Source: Apiospora phragmitis
Lineage: Eukaryota > Ascomycota > Sordariomycetes > Amphisphaeriales > Apiosporaceae
Direction of reading: 5' to 3'
DNA length: 64,000 nucleotides
Assembly: GCA_038363925.1 (NCBI GenBank)
Contig: JAQQWL010000009.1
Location: forward strand, 1,736,001-1,800,000
Below, piece after piece: positions 45,367-56,002 of the stretch (position 1 is the stretch's first letter; each line of letters begins with the position of its first letter). A program made the position numbers and the translations under genes. The notes under the pieces were generated by a model, which made no database searches, was not told where the DNA came from, and was given only the letters and a program-made list of their open reading frames with translations.

Positions 45367-47017
45367 AAACGAAGACAGCAGCGTCATTCTTCTCTCAATC
45401 GTCGCAGACCACACCCTCGCTATCTTTTCTATATCTATCTACCGACCTCTTACCTCTAGCCATCTCTGGCGCGCGCAGCGCTCCACGATATACCCTTCTT
45501 ACACTTGTCGAATTTTGTACACTACTGTTTTCCATTTGCTTTCGATATACACAGCATTTGCATTGTATTATTCTTTTGTATTTTTGCTTGGCCTTTTTTA
45601 TTTTCATTGCTTCAGTCCGAGGGGGAAAAGGACGTGAACGACCGGAAAGCGAACCGGAGGAAACGCGCTCTTTAGATACCCATGCGGTGCGCTCGGAGTT
45701 TCTGGCGTCCTGGAAGAGAAGAAGAGAGAAGAAGAAAACGCAGCACCTGCGACGCACGGCGACCGGATAGACTGGTTGCTGCTTGCTCAATGTCTAATGA
45801 CGACGACGTAAATATGTCCCTTTTGGAAGAGGGGGGAAAAGGGAGGAGGCTGGCTGAAAGCATCATCAGGTTGTCGGCAGAACAACGATCAGACGAAACA
45901 GAGTCGGGATACGCGATCAATGACGAGACCCGGCTGAGTCGATGGGGAGAGATGAGAAAGGGAAGAAGGGGAGCGCTGGTGGTCCTCTTTCACGAATGAC
46001 ATGCGGCGCTTCCGGGCGATAGACATTTACGAAGCGAGACGTGCCATATAGCACACATATACACGCACTCGCAGGCGATAGACAGTTGAGATACGCCGCC
46101 ACGAACTTATGAACTATAATTTCTGACCACAAGACCCGAACCGAGCCCGTGACTATTTTTCCTCACGTCTATGTACATGCCTGACTATTTCGTGCCCCTG
46201 TCCTACAGACAGCAGACAAAAGCCAGGGAGTGAATAAGCGCGATACGCCCCTGTCCTATCGCCGGGAGCGACGCCACTTATACATATGCAATGACTTTAT
46301 GCCCGGGGGAAGTTGAACTATATGATCTCCGCGAGCTGTATATGTGAAGTCAATAAGCGGGGGAAATAACCCACCCCAGATTTGTGACAGCCCTGTGTGC
46401 ATGAATGTCAAGATGATCGATCCTTGACGGGGGATGCATGAAGATTCAGGGGTGGGGCCAATCAGATCGCATGGGGGGGGCTTGCTCGGCGCTAAGCTTG
46501 AGAGGCTCCCCAATTTGCCCTATCCTAACTCCGAGCCCGTTCGTCCGAGCCAAAGCCATCTGAGAACACCACGGATTCGGTCTCCGACTGGCAAGCCTTC
46601 ACTATCACAGATGCAACCTTTGCTAGTGGATTTAATTGGCATCATCATGGCCTAGGTCGCGCAAATGCGATGTTGTATGGTATGCGACGCAACATTGCTG
46701 TCGTCGGTCTCCGAGACTGGGCTGGACTATGACGGCACGGGTAGGACAGAACAGACATGAAGAATGAGTATAAGAGAGTCCTATGAATTGAGCTCTCATA
46801 TCGCCTTTGTAGGATACTCCAGACATACGGACGCATATGAAGAGCAACATCAACCAACTGAGTGAGCCATTGCATGACTATTGCGGCCTCCTCATCCTAC
46901 CCCCTTCACTGTGGCCTGTCGGCTTTGACAGATTCGCATACCAGCCTTCAATCTACTGAAGGTTACACATAATCCAACATTCGATACTTTCCTTCCGTCG
47001 CTCCCAGACAAAGAACC
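45367..47017. other. Intergenic, 1.65 kb
   Basis: Contains the 3' flank of the serine-rich gene and no supportable gene. A frame starting at 45790 (MSNDDDVNMSLLEEGG) is short and more likely 3' untranslated sequence. Confidence 0.4.
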
Positions 47018-48031
47018 ATGGAGTCCCTCAAGACCTTCCCGGTCACCCACCCTTTCCTCTCGGCGGCCGTGGCCGTGGCCGCCCCACTGCTGGCCCTCCT
47101 CTACGCCGACTACCGCGCCTACGTCGCCATGGGCCCGCACGGCCTCCCGGACAACCTGCAGGGCTACATCACGCAGCTGAAGATGCGCCGCGTCTCTCGG
47201 CGCGACACGACCGTCCCCGCGCCCTACGAGGACGCCGCCGACGGCAAGACCAAGGCCACCAGCAAGATCCGCCCCGGGTCCGGGGAGGGGTCGGCGCGTG
47301 CCCGGCGCTCGTTTCTCCTCCCTGCTGGCTCTTCTTCTTCGTCGGGAAATAGCAGCAGCGATAACAGTAAGTGGGAGCTGACGGCCCGGCCCGTGGATGG
47401 CGGCAGCGGCGGCGGAGCAAAAGGCAGCAGCAGGCCGCGGCTCTGTCACTTCGTCGCGCCGCAGCGCCAGCTCGAGGCCTGCGCCACCGAGGCCATGAAA
47501 CGGGACATGAGCGCGTTCCTGGACGCCCTGGCCGCGGCCAACGGCGACGCACTGCTGCGGGGCCTCTCGCGGCTCGAGGGGGACGGTCCCCGCGGTGCAG
47601 GCGGCCGAGGGGGGAAGAGGAAGGCGTCAACAAAGGCCGCGGCCATCACCCAGGAGACGCGCGGTGAGATCCTGCACGTCCACCCCGGCCGACGGCAGCA
47701 CGCACATGGTGCTCAGCCTGGCCGACTCGCGGCGCGTCATCGAGACGGGCTGGGGCGAGCGGCACCGGCTGAGCGGTGGGGGATGCTGCCTTGGGGGTAC
47801 ACGCTTGGTGAGTTTTCTCCTTTTGTTTCTTGTCCCCTTTTTTGTTCTCAAGGTAACTTTTTGCTGACGACTATACTCTTGAAAACAGTCTACGCGCCGA
47901 GAGATGAATATGATCTGGCTGTGTGGAAGAAGCTCGCAGTGGCGGCGATGCGGTACTGTGCTACTGAGGGGGTGAGATTTGGGTGCCTGGTGGTTGCTGT
48001 TGAGGTACCTAGGACCACGTTGTGGAAATAG
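47018..48031 (+). CDS. Luciferase-domain (PF17648-like) fungal protein
   Basis: A 310-aa protein in two exons, 47018..47807 and 47889..48031. The N-terminus has one hydrophobic anchor (FLSAAVAVAAPLLALLYADY). The C-terminal half carries the signature of the small luciferase-domain family: GEILHVHPADGS, DSRRVIETGWGERH, a Gly-rich turn, LPWGYTL, and after the intron VYAPRDEYDLAVWKKLAVAAMRY. Despite the name this family has no proven light-emitting role. The frame needs two compensating corrections: one extra G at 47697-47698 and one missing G in G5 47778-47782. A low-complexity insert (polySer, polyGly, about residues 90-140) separates the anchor from the domain and may be partly an unrecognised intron. 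The function is unknown; it is probably a membrane-attached protein. Confidence 0.75.
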   Translation: MESLKTFPVTHPFLSAAVAVAAPLLALLYADYRAYVAMGPHGLPDNLQGYITQLKMRRVSRRDTTVPAPYEDAADGKTKATSKIRPGSGEGSARARRSFLLPAGSSSSSGNSSSDNSKWELTARPVDGGSGGGAKGSSRPRLCHFVAPQRQLEACATEAMKRDMSAFLDALAAANGDALLRGLSRLEGDGPRGAGGRGGKRKASTKAAAITQETRGEILHVHPGRRQHAHGAQPGRLAARHRDGLGRAAPAERWGMLPWGYTLGEFSPFVSCPLFCSQGNFLLTTILLKTVYAPRDEYDLAVWKKLAVAAMRYCATEGVRFGCLVVAVEVPRTTLWK

Positions 48032-48280
48032 GGAAAAGAGAGAATGGCATTGCAAGCTATTGTATTTAAAAGCATTATTTGGTAATTGAGATGGTATGGG
48101 ATGGGTTCCAGGTGATCGACCGACCACCTTGGTTGGGCCTGGGCACTCACTTGATCAATGGCAAGGCAACGAACTGGACCAAGTCAGGTAGCTTAAATTC
48201 CACCAGCTTTTCGAGTGGTACTCTCACTTCTTCATCTCCCCTCCCATTTTTGGTTCATTCACACTTGCCCATCGTCAACC

Positions 48281-49745
48281 ATGGACGGACCTCAGCGGAA
48301 GAAACGCGCCTCGGGTAAGCCCAACCATCTACACAATTCCGATGGAACACTAACTCGAGCGTCCCTATTCCTAACCGCTGTTGTCGGTGCCAGCAAGAAG
48401 GAAACGCGACTCGCAAAGGTCGACGAAGCTTCCCAGAACTTCTTTCTCAAGCTCCCCGATGAGATCATCCTGAGAATCCTTCACATCATTCCAGACAAGA
48501 TCTCCATCCTGGTCCTTCGCCAGACCTGCCGTCAGTTCAAGAGGCTTTGCGAAGACGCCACTCTCAAGTATAAATTGCCCATTCTGCTGAGCACTGCGCC
48601 CTTCATTGCCTCTTTCCATCAGTGCGGTATTTGGCCCTTGAAGGACGAAATCTGCAAACCTGATCCCACAGAGAAAGTTTTTTGGTTGCCCGACTTCGCA
48701 AATGAGAAAGCCTTGGAATACTGCCAGCTGCTGTGGCGAGACCAGATGTGTAGCGACTGTGCAGACCTACGCCAGGATCCCGCTGTGCACGAACGCGCCG
48801 TGCATCGCATCTATGAGTCCATGGTGTGCAGCGGCTGCAAGGCGTACCACCCGGCGTTCTTGTTCTCGCGCATTGAGCGCCAGAAGATCCCCAGTCGACG
48901 CGTATGTATTGGGCGTCAGGGATACATTAGCCTCTGCCAGCACAAAGCGATCAACTGGCAGCGCCTCGAAAGGCGCGGCTCCAGCACCCGCTGCGAGGCT
49001 AAACATGCACTTGAATGTCAAACGTGCCGCCGTGCAGGTACCAATGTCATTGCTGATGTCTACAACGGTTACAGGCTCATCGTCTATAACTAGGCTGCTA
49101 TTTGCAAGGAAACCCAGAGAGTTGAAGACGTGCCAGCCCGTGTAGCAGAGACGGTGGAGTGCTCACGAAGCCGACGTACCTGCGTTCACTTCGGCGACCG
49201 GAAGTTTGAACTGCAGGCTGAATTGCAGCATAATGGTAGAGCCAAAATTGGATGCTACATGCATAATTGCGACTTCTCTATGCGCGCATCTGTCAAAACT
49301 CCAACAGGACGGCCCGAAGGCGTGAGTACCCAGCAAGATCTCTGGATACAGTCTCCCTCCGATCCTTCCTGGCTTGTCGCCCTTGACCCTGAGTCCTATC
49401 TCGACAAAGATGATGAGCTTACGCGCGGTTTGATGTGGTGCCGTAACCCGGCTTGCGCCATCATGAAACGGGGACGCGGTCTGCACACCATCTTTCACCA
49501 AGACAACCTACCGCATGAGGTGATATCACTTTCTATCGCCCCCGACGAGCCCGACGCCGACGAATTCAAGAGACGTCGATCCCAGCGACTACAAGACCAT
49601 CAGCCTCAAATTAACTCTCCAGGACTGCCCCAATGGCGTGGTTCGATATGATTTGGATCTGATGCCTGTTGTCACACGAGGAAAGATTGGTGAATGGGGA
49701 ATGACTACATCGATATGGTGCCTCGAGAGTGATCTTCTCGATTAA
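48281..49745 (+). CDS. F-box protein, frame broken in several places
   Basis: F-box proteins recruit substrates to SCF ubiquitin ligases. The box is clear near the N-terminus: FLKLPDEIILRILHIIP then ILVLRQTCRQFKRLC. A cysteine-rich central part follows (CSDCADLRQ, CSGCKAYH, CQTCRR), then a C-terminal region (SRRTCVHFGDRKFELQAEL, CRNPACAIMKRGRGLHTIF) that ends in another frame with RYDLDLMPVVTRGKIGEWG. A probable first intron is 48315..48393 and a second about 49039..49099. Neither joins in register without a one-base correction, and a further shift is needed around 49560-49600 to reach the TAA at 49743-49745. It is either a real gene with sequence errors, like its neighbours, or a decaying copy. 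Residue-level joins are uncertain. Confidence 0.6.
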
Positions 49746-50106
49746 GGATAACCTGTCGCTTTGAGTATGCATCGCGTTTATGTATCTAGAGCTATGAATC
49801 GAGTATTGTTTTGGATTTATGTCGTCGATAAACCCCGTTTTAGGGGATTATAGCTCCCTTGCACAGGTATAGGGGCTACGGTGAAACAGCCTGCCAATCG
49901 TATTAGCCCTTTCTGACGGTGCTTTTCACCAACGTTTTTGACGGACTCTGCTCATCGACACTTTCAAGAGGAGTAGAAGAAAGTAATGAATGAGGAACGA
50001 ATGTGTATCTAGCTAATAAGTACTGTTTGACATGATCCACCGTCGTAGACCTCAACCTCAACCTCCAACTCCCAATCTCTGTCCCCCTGAAGAAGCTTCA
50101 GAACCC
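49746..50106. other. Intergenic between convergent genes
   Basis: 361 bases with no gene; the 3' flanks of the F-box and DUF1996 genes. Confidence 0.45.
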
Positions 50107-51523
50107 TCACATACCAGGAAGGCTCATAAGCCCTGTGTAATCAAGATTAGTCAGTCAGAACCAAGAACAGAAACAACAAGAAGAAAAAGGAGAAATCGTC
50201 ATAGCAAACTTACACCCATCGATGTCCTCGGTCACCGTCTTCTGCTTGGCGCACCGGTTCATGGCGGCCGTGGACTGCGTCGTGGCGTGCGCGTTGGGGC
50301 AGTTGACGACGCAGGCATCGTCCATGAGCCGCTGCAGCGCGTCGCCCTTCCAGCCGAAGACGTAGTCGGCGTGGTTGCCGTAGCCCGTGCCGTCGCCGAA
50401 GGACCAGACGAACGGCTGCGACTCGTCCGCCGGCCAGTCGGCCTTGTTGTTGAACTGCCGCGTGTCCCAGACCACCTCGAAGAGCACTGCGAGTGGCGGC
50501 GGGGGTGTACATCAGCGATGAACACACACACACAAACACACAACAGCAGAGGGGCGAAAGAACCAGGGAAAAACTCACCCTGCGGCATCCGCATCGGATG
50601 CGACGCCGGGCACGGCCCGCCGCTCTCAAAGGTGCCGCTGGCCGGGTAGGCCATGTGGGCCATGTGGTCGGGCGCGTCGAGGTTGACGCCGTCCCAGCAG
50701 GTCGGGAAGCGGGCGTTGACCATGATGCCGGCGGCGCAGGGGCGCGCCGGCAGCTCGAGCGTCTCGGGCTCGCGCGTGCCCGTGTTGTCCATGCACGTGT
50801 ACGTCAGCTGCCGGAACTGGGCCATCTCGGCCTTGGTCCGGGCCGCCACGTTGCCGGTGAACATGCGGAAGCCCTGGGTGGGAAGCTTTGGTTTTAGTCC
50901 GTTTGTCCTCTTTCCTGTTCGTTGCCTGCTAGGAAAAGGAAGGAGGAGGATGAGGAGGAGGATGAAGAGGAGGAAAAAGAAGAAGAAAAAGGGAGGGGAT
51001 TGGAGAGTATGGGGACGGCGTACGGGCTTGAAAGCTGTGACTTTGGACTTCTGCTGCTGGTCATACAGGGCGTCCTGCATGTAGTAGACGGTGATGCCGC
51101 CCTGGGCGCCCTGGATCTGCGACGTCTGGGGCACACGCTTGTAAGTGCCGTTGCGGGCCTTGAAGTACAGGACGGCGGTCCAGTAGTTGGAGAAGTCCTC
51201 GGCGAAGGAGCAGGTCGTGCACGTGGACTCGCCGGGCATGTCCTTCTTGGGGTCCATGGTGGCGTTGAAGGAGTTCTGGTAGGCATTTGGTCAGTTATAC
51301 GGGGGAAAGGGGTATATCCCCCACCCAAGAGATATGGTCCAGGAACAAGGGGCTGGCTGGTACTTACTCCGCCGACGATCTGATGGACGTGGGCCGAAGG
51401 CACCATGCCCGGGTTCACCAGGGGGTCGAGCCGCTCAATCACGAGTTGAGAGCATTGGAAGCGTACAAGGGCGTTGCTCAGAGTAGCCAGGGCCGCGATA
51501 GACGATACCAGAAGGCGCTTCAT
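50107..51523 (-). CDS. DUF1996-family secreted protein
   Basis: Five exons, 51368..51523, 51024..51275, 50579..50873, 50214..50486 and 50107..50132, sum to exactly 334 codons (333 aa). Residues 1-18 are a signal peptide (MKRLLVSSIAALATLSNA). Family hallmarks are present in order: PSAHVHQIVGGNSFNATM, STCTTCSFAEDFSNYWTAV, GGITVYYM, GFRMFTGN, CPASHPMRMPQVLFEVVWD, and WSFGDGTGYGNHADYVFGW, with DACVVNCPNAHA near the end. The HVH and GNHADY histidines and paired cysteines are typical. Proteins of this family are extracellular and common in wood- and plant-associated fungi; their biochemical activity is not established. The last 26-nt exon (WLMSLPGM-stop) is inferred from phase. The frame is intact, unlike many neighbours. 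Confidence 0.9.
50874..51023 (-). other. Purine/pyrimidine-biased intron of the DUF1996 gene
   Basis: This 150-nt intron is almost entirely a GGA/GAA-type repeat on the plus strand (TCC/TTC on the coding strand) between about 50935 and 51005. A CA-rich stretch (ACACACACACA) occurs in the next intron, around 50523-50535. Both are simple-sequence expansions inside introns. Confidence 0.6.
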
Positions 51524-52497
51524 CGTGTCTTATGGTGTACACGTTCCAGCCCTGGTGTTGTTGCTTCAGAATATATTGTTCCTGGCGACGCTTTCTTGTT
51601 ACTTGAAGATTATGGTATGGACCAAAACTACTATGCTGCTTTCGAGGAGAGTAAGTAAAGAAGGAAAGCGGATAAGGGGGGTAATGATGGCAAAGAGTCC
51701 TTTGGAGGTGTCCCTATGCAGCTGATATCAAATAAGCAAGTCGCAGAGAGTCAAGTGTATGCCTTGCTGTACGTGTGATGTTGTATTCAACCCATGCCAT
51801 GCTCGTCGAGCCCGCATAGTGCCCACCACCATCAGAGTCTTCCATGTGCATCTCGAGATAACGTGGCAGGGAGCCAGTCGCATGGGAGGGCGCAATTGCC
51901 GAAGGGACCCGGTCTTGGCGGACGATGGCAGCATACTATAGATTTGATTAAACACGATCTGGACAGGCATCTTCTTAATATATCACTCCGATGGCTCGAT
52001 AGGGAGTTGATCATGCGGGAGTCACTTCACTTGCCCACTCCCTAGGATGCACGGCACTCGACACGGTATTTGGTCAACATGCTCCAAGACACTGATAATC
52101 CTTGCTGAGGAGACTTTATCCAAGTTGGAAGCCCAGGTTGCAATGCTCATTACCAGGTCTTCTTCGCCTGAAGTGCGGGGGCGATGATATTATCCGCCCT
52201 GGATCTGGGCTGTTGAGGAATTTACCCACGATATTCGATAGCCCTTGGTAAGCATTGTGTCATCTGCAGCGCTGCCACTGGGGGCAGGGGGGGCTTTATC
52301 TATTCTGTGACCGTATTGGACTTGATCTGTTCATGGGAATGCCGCCGAGTTGTTGTCTTTTGGGCATATACGAGAGTCCACCACAACCTTAGTAGTCCAC
52401 GATCATTGGCACTCTCCTGAGCCCCCCAGACAATCAAAAGTGTTATCCGCACGCAATATTCACTCAACAGTAACGAGACAAAGCAGCCATACGCACG
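51524..52497. other. Divergent promoter region, DUF1996 / small cysteine protein
   Basis: 974 bases between two divergently transcribed secreted-protein genes. I see no gene in it and no clear regulatory element. Confidence 0.45.
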
Positions 52498-52884
52498 ATG
52501 CGCACCTCTCTGTTACTCCTCGCCCTGTCCTTCCTCTCCACCGCCGCCGACCTGCCTTGCGACGTGGAAAGCGACAACTGTCGCGCTGTTATCAACGGGA
52601 GCGCTTGTTTCAACAAGTACCTTGCAGGCGGCGGAGGAAATACGAGGCTCGTTCTGAGCTGTCTCACTGGGACAGAAGGCTCTGCGACGCCTCAGCAGAA
52701 GGTATGTAGTATAGGGTGCTAGAGGCTTTAGTTGACAGTGCCTCCCTAGCCTTCATGCATCAAGCAAGCACTGGCTAATAATACCCCTGTCGGTGTATCT
52801 TTGCTCCAGATGTGCGCATGCACCGGCTGTGTCGGTCCAGCTTTGCTCACGTGGATCTCGAGAAACAATGTTTGCCCGTCCTGA
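52498..52884 (+). CDS. Small secreted eight-cysteine protein, effector-like
   Basis: Two exons, 52498..52701 and 52810..52884 (108-nt intron, GTATGT to CTCCAG), encode 92 aa. Residues 1-17 form a signal peptide (MRTSLLLLALSFLSTAA). The mature 75 residues contain eight cysteines, an even number suited to four disulfides: DLPC, DNC, SAC, LSC, then CACTGC and a final NNVC. The C-A-C-x2-C cluster near the end is distinctive. It is not a hydrophobin, since it lacks the paired CC pattern. Size, secretion and cysteine content match candidate effectors or antimicrobial proteins, but that is inference. I recognise no family. Confidence 0.75.
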
Positions 52885-53414
52885 ACAGATTGCTGTCATG
52901 GGGTTGGGCGGTTCTGCTCCAAGATGATACAGCGGGCTGCTGGATGGGGGAGGTTGAACACACAAGATTCCTCTGGACATTTTAAAAAAGGTGAGGCGGC
53001 AGGATCAAGCGGCTATTCATGTTAAATTATATCACCGACTGGGTGATATCGAGATTATCAAAAGCAAGAAATGGTTTGTGAAGCTTTGATTGATGCCTAT
53101 TATGTCATCTACCTCATCTGGGGGATGTGATGAATCGGGGGGATGGATCATTGATGTATGTGATATGGGTTGGGGTCTTTTTGGCCTCGCGCTTGTGTAA
53201 GAATGGATCGCATGAACCCGCTCAAAGACTATCTAAAGCAGCCGCACTTCCACATCTCTCAATAGTAGACATGTTGGGAGGGCTATAGGTGACTATGGGG
53301 GAAGTGAATGGGGGTGGTATGCAAAGAATTGCGTCTTCCTGTTTGTCACCGACCTCTTGGTCGATCCCTCATCTGTTTCTTCTTGGGAGGATATTCGCTT
53401 GCTCTGTTATCTAT
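52885..53414. other. Intergenic between convergent genes
   Basis: 530 bases without a gene; the 3' flanks of the small cysteine protein and of Yrb1. Confidence 0.45.
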
Positions 53415-54291
53415 CTACGAGGACTCGGGAACAGGCTCCTTCTTTTCCTCGGAGCTCTCACCCTCGGCGGCGGAGAAGAGGAGCCTCGTTCGCCTTCTGT
53501 GCCTCCAGGAAAGAATCCTTGAACTGGTTGGCGTTCTCCGAGTTGGCGAATCGGATGGCAAGGGTGACAGCCTCGGGCTCACCCTCGGAAACATCAGCAG
53601 CAGCGTTCCACACCCAACTGCGGTCGCTACCGACGTTGGGCGAAAGCTTCATGTCCGGGACGACTGGGGAATATGGTTAGCCTATCCAATCCATGGTGGA
53701 CGGAGTGCGGTCGGGTTGGTACATACTGTAGTGGTTGGCGCAGACCTTGAGGGGTCTTGTCTCGGCGCATGACCAATCGCGTCTTGCCGTTCTCCTTGTG
53801 CTTGAGCAGACGGACGTCACCAGTGCCGCGCTCTTTCCACTCAGTAGTCTCGCGAACGAACTTGAACAGCTTGGCGCGCATCTTGAACATCTGCTCCTCG
53901 GACTCCTCGTTGGTCTTGGTCTCGACCTTCTCGGTCAGCTTGACGACGGGCTCGAAGTGGATATCCTCCGATTCAGGAGCCTCCTCCTATAAGTAAAAGT
54001 CAAGCGTCAGTACGGTTGTTTCTCCGTAGAGTTGGCTTAGTGGGGCGATAGGAATGTCGAGCGTACCTCATCATCACCCTTGGCGGCAGCGGCGGCATCG
54101 CGCTGGGCCTTTGCACTTCCCGAGTTGTCGCCACGGTCCTCATCATCGTCCTTCTTCTCCTTCTTCGCGCCACCGCCGAACATGGAGAAAACGGAGGACG
54201 AGGTGACCGCGGGCTTGGTCTCCTCGGTGGTTGTGGTCTCGGCCGGCTTGGTCTCGGCGACCTTGGGCTCGGTGGCGTCGGTAGAGCTCAT
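53415..54291 (-). CDS. YRB1: Ran-binding protein 1 homologue (Yrb1)
   Basis: Cytoplasmic RanBD1 protein that stimulates RanGAP and dissociates nuclear-export complexes. Three exons: 54067..54291, 53727..53986 and 53415..53663. The N-terminus is Thr/Glu/Lys-rich and low-complexity. The RanBD runs [50 protein letters not shown], then, after one correction, LKVCANHY, and in exon 3 [16 protein letters not shown] and [20 protein letters not shown]. Two extra bases are inferred: one in GGGG 53751-53754 and one near 53484-53485. Removing both gives exactly 244 codons, ending [10 protein letters not shown]. Without the second the protein would end early at RRRG. The domain is complete. Confidence 0.92.
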
Positions 54292-54730
54292 TTTGGCGGT
54301 TGGTAGAGGTATCGACTGGATCAAAGACGTGAATGGTTAATTTTTGAGATATCTGTAGGTCCAATAACGAAAAAGTCAGATCAAGTCCAACTGTGTAAAA
54401 AGTTGTTATTGTTATGGGGGGGATGGTGGGGGGAATAGGTGCAGCTGTTGGAAGTTTGGATTGCAGACCGAGCCCAGTCAGTCACCGCCCGCCACTACTG
54501 GGCTGGGCTCCTTGTGGGAAAATGCACCCCCACTGGCAGCAGTAACACAGGGGAGGGACAGGCACAGAAACACCAACCTTGGGTGCCGACTTTTTTTCTT
54601 TTGTTGATCTGCTTCAGGCGCAATCCGCAGCTTGTGAAAATGGGCAGCAGAAGGAGGGGAAGGCAGGATGAAGGAGACGCTGAGACTGGATGGAGGAGGG
54701 GCGTATGTAGTAGTGGGGAGAGAGAGGGGA

Positions 54731-54743
54731 GGGGGGGGGGGGG
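54731..54743 (+). repeat. G13 homopolymer
   Basis: Thirteen consecutive G, preceded by GGGGA and GA-rich sequence, about 440 bp upstream of the YRB1 start. It could form a G-rich structure. Its length is likely to be uncertain in the assembly. Confidence 0.85.
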
Positions 54744-55151
54744 TACAGGAGCAGTAGCAGCTTCTTACCTCAGATTAGAATGATACCCAAGCACAGCAGA
54801 GCAGCAATGAGGAGCAATGTACGGACGGGCACGACTGGAATGAGGGGTGTTGTGTCGTATCGTATCGTCGAGGAAATGCCCAAAAAATATGTGTGAGGGA
54901 GGAGAAACAAGTAGATTTGAGTCAATTAATCTGGCGCCAACTTCTAGTTGCCAACCTAAGATTCGATTTGACGGACTGATTGATCAAATCAAAAAATCAA
55001 ATGGAGGGGTGAAGGTGAAGGCAGTTGTGGGTTCCTGGGAGGGGAGGCGACAACTTTAGCCCCTCCTTTGGATCGAAGTCAACAAAAGCTCGGGTTCCTG
55101 CAATGTTGAAGTTTGTACATCTGACAGTAACCTCCAACAGGCACCCAATCT

Positions 55152-55177
55152 TATTACATACATTACATACATACATA
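55152..55177 (+). repeat. ACAT/TACA microsatellite
   Basis: Short tandem units of TACAT/ACATACAT type (TTACATACATTACATACATA and on). It is a simple repeat with no evident function. Confidence 0.6.
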
Positions 55178-56002
55178 GGCATCCGAATAACCAAATCGTC
55201 TGCCTGCCCCCAGTCCCGGTGTTCTCAAGCATGCGCATGCATGTTTTCTCGCGCCATCAAATCACCGGAAAGTCTTGTGGCCACTTATCTCGAAGTGCAC
55301 CAGAACAGATGCCCGGCCGGATCTGGAATGGGGGATCTGTTTTGACACTGGTAAGGGGCTTTCAGCACCCCTGCTTACCTAAGGCAGCTAAGCCCACTAT
55401 ACCCCTCTAGCCACAGATGATAGTGGGGGATAGACGACTATTTACCTTTGGACCCTAGACTACTGCCAAGGTGATCCCGTGTAGCCAATCAAAAGAAGCC
55501 CTTATCCCTACGATAATCACATAGGAGAAGATTTCATGCCCATATGCACATCGTAGACTTAGTCGTGTTGCCGGGCAGAACTACTACATGACCAGATAAC
55601 ACTTCTACACTTTTCGCTATCATTTATCGATGCAAGTAACTGCTCTGATTCACTGTCGGCTGGAAACCTGTACTTGATGCAATGGAAGTAAAGGGGTTAT
55701 GTAAAGTGCAATTCCGTTCATCAGCCATCAAGTACAACTAAACACCTCGACCCGACTCCGATCGATATGTGTGGCTGAAGAAACAACAGCAACCACCACT
55801 TCCAGGTCTGGCTACATCTGCTCTGTCCGTGAACCCCTGATCTCGTTCGGCACAGAGGCGAATTCACACTCCCATCAGCTGTCAAGTCGCCCGAGGAGGG
55901 ACGCAATACCTAGCAAAGCAATACAATCATGAAACCCAACGCCTTCCTGATGTCCACCCTGGCAACACCCTGTGGTATAGTGCTCAACAAGTACGATCAA
56001 CC

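Larger units (their letters stand above)
54292..56002. other. Intergenic, 1.7 kb with simple repeats
   Basis: No gene is supported. The promoter of YRB1 is at the left. A run of 13 G (54731-54743) and a TACAT-type microsatellite near 55152-55177 are present. Confidence 0.45.

Noticed and set aside
45790..45999. Small ORF MSNDDDVNMSLLEEGG
   Set aside because: It is short, lies in the 3' flank of the serine-rich gene and has no conserved features.
54439..54783. 114-codon plus-strand frame over the G13 run
   Set aside because: The frame is made by a G-rich low-complexity tract in the YRB1 upstream region and has no protein features.
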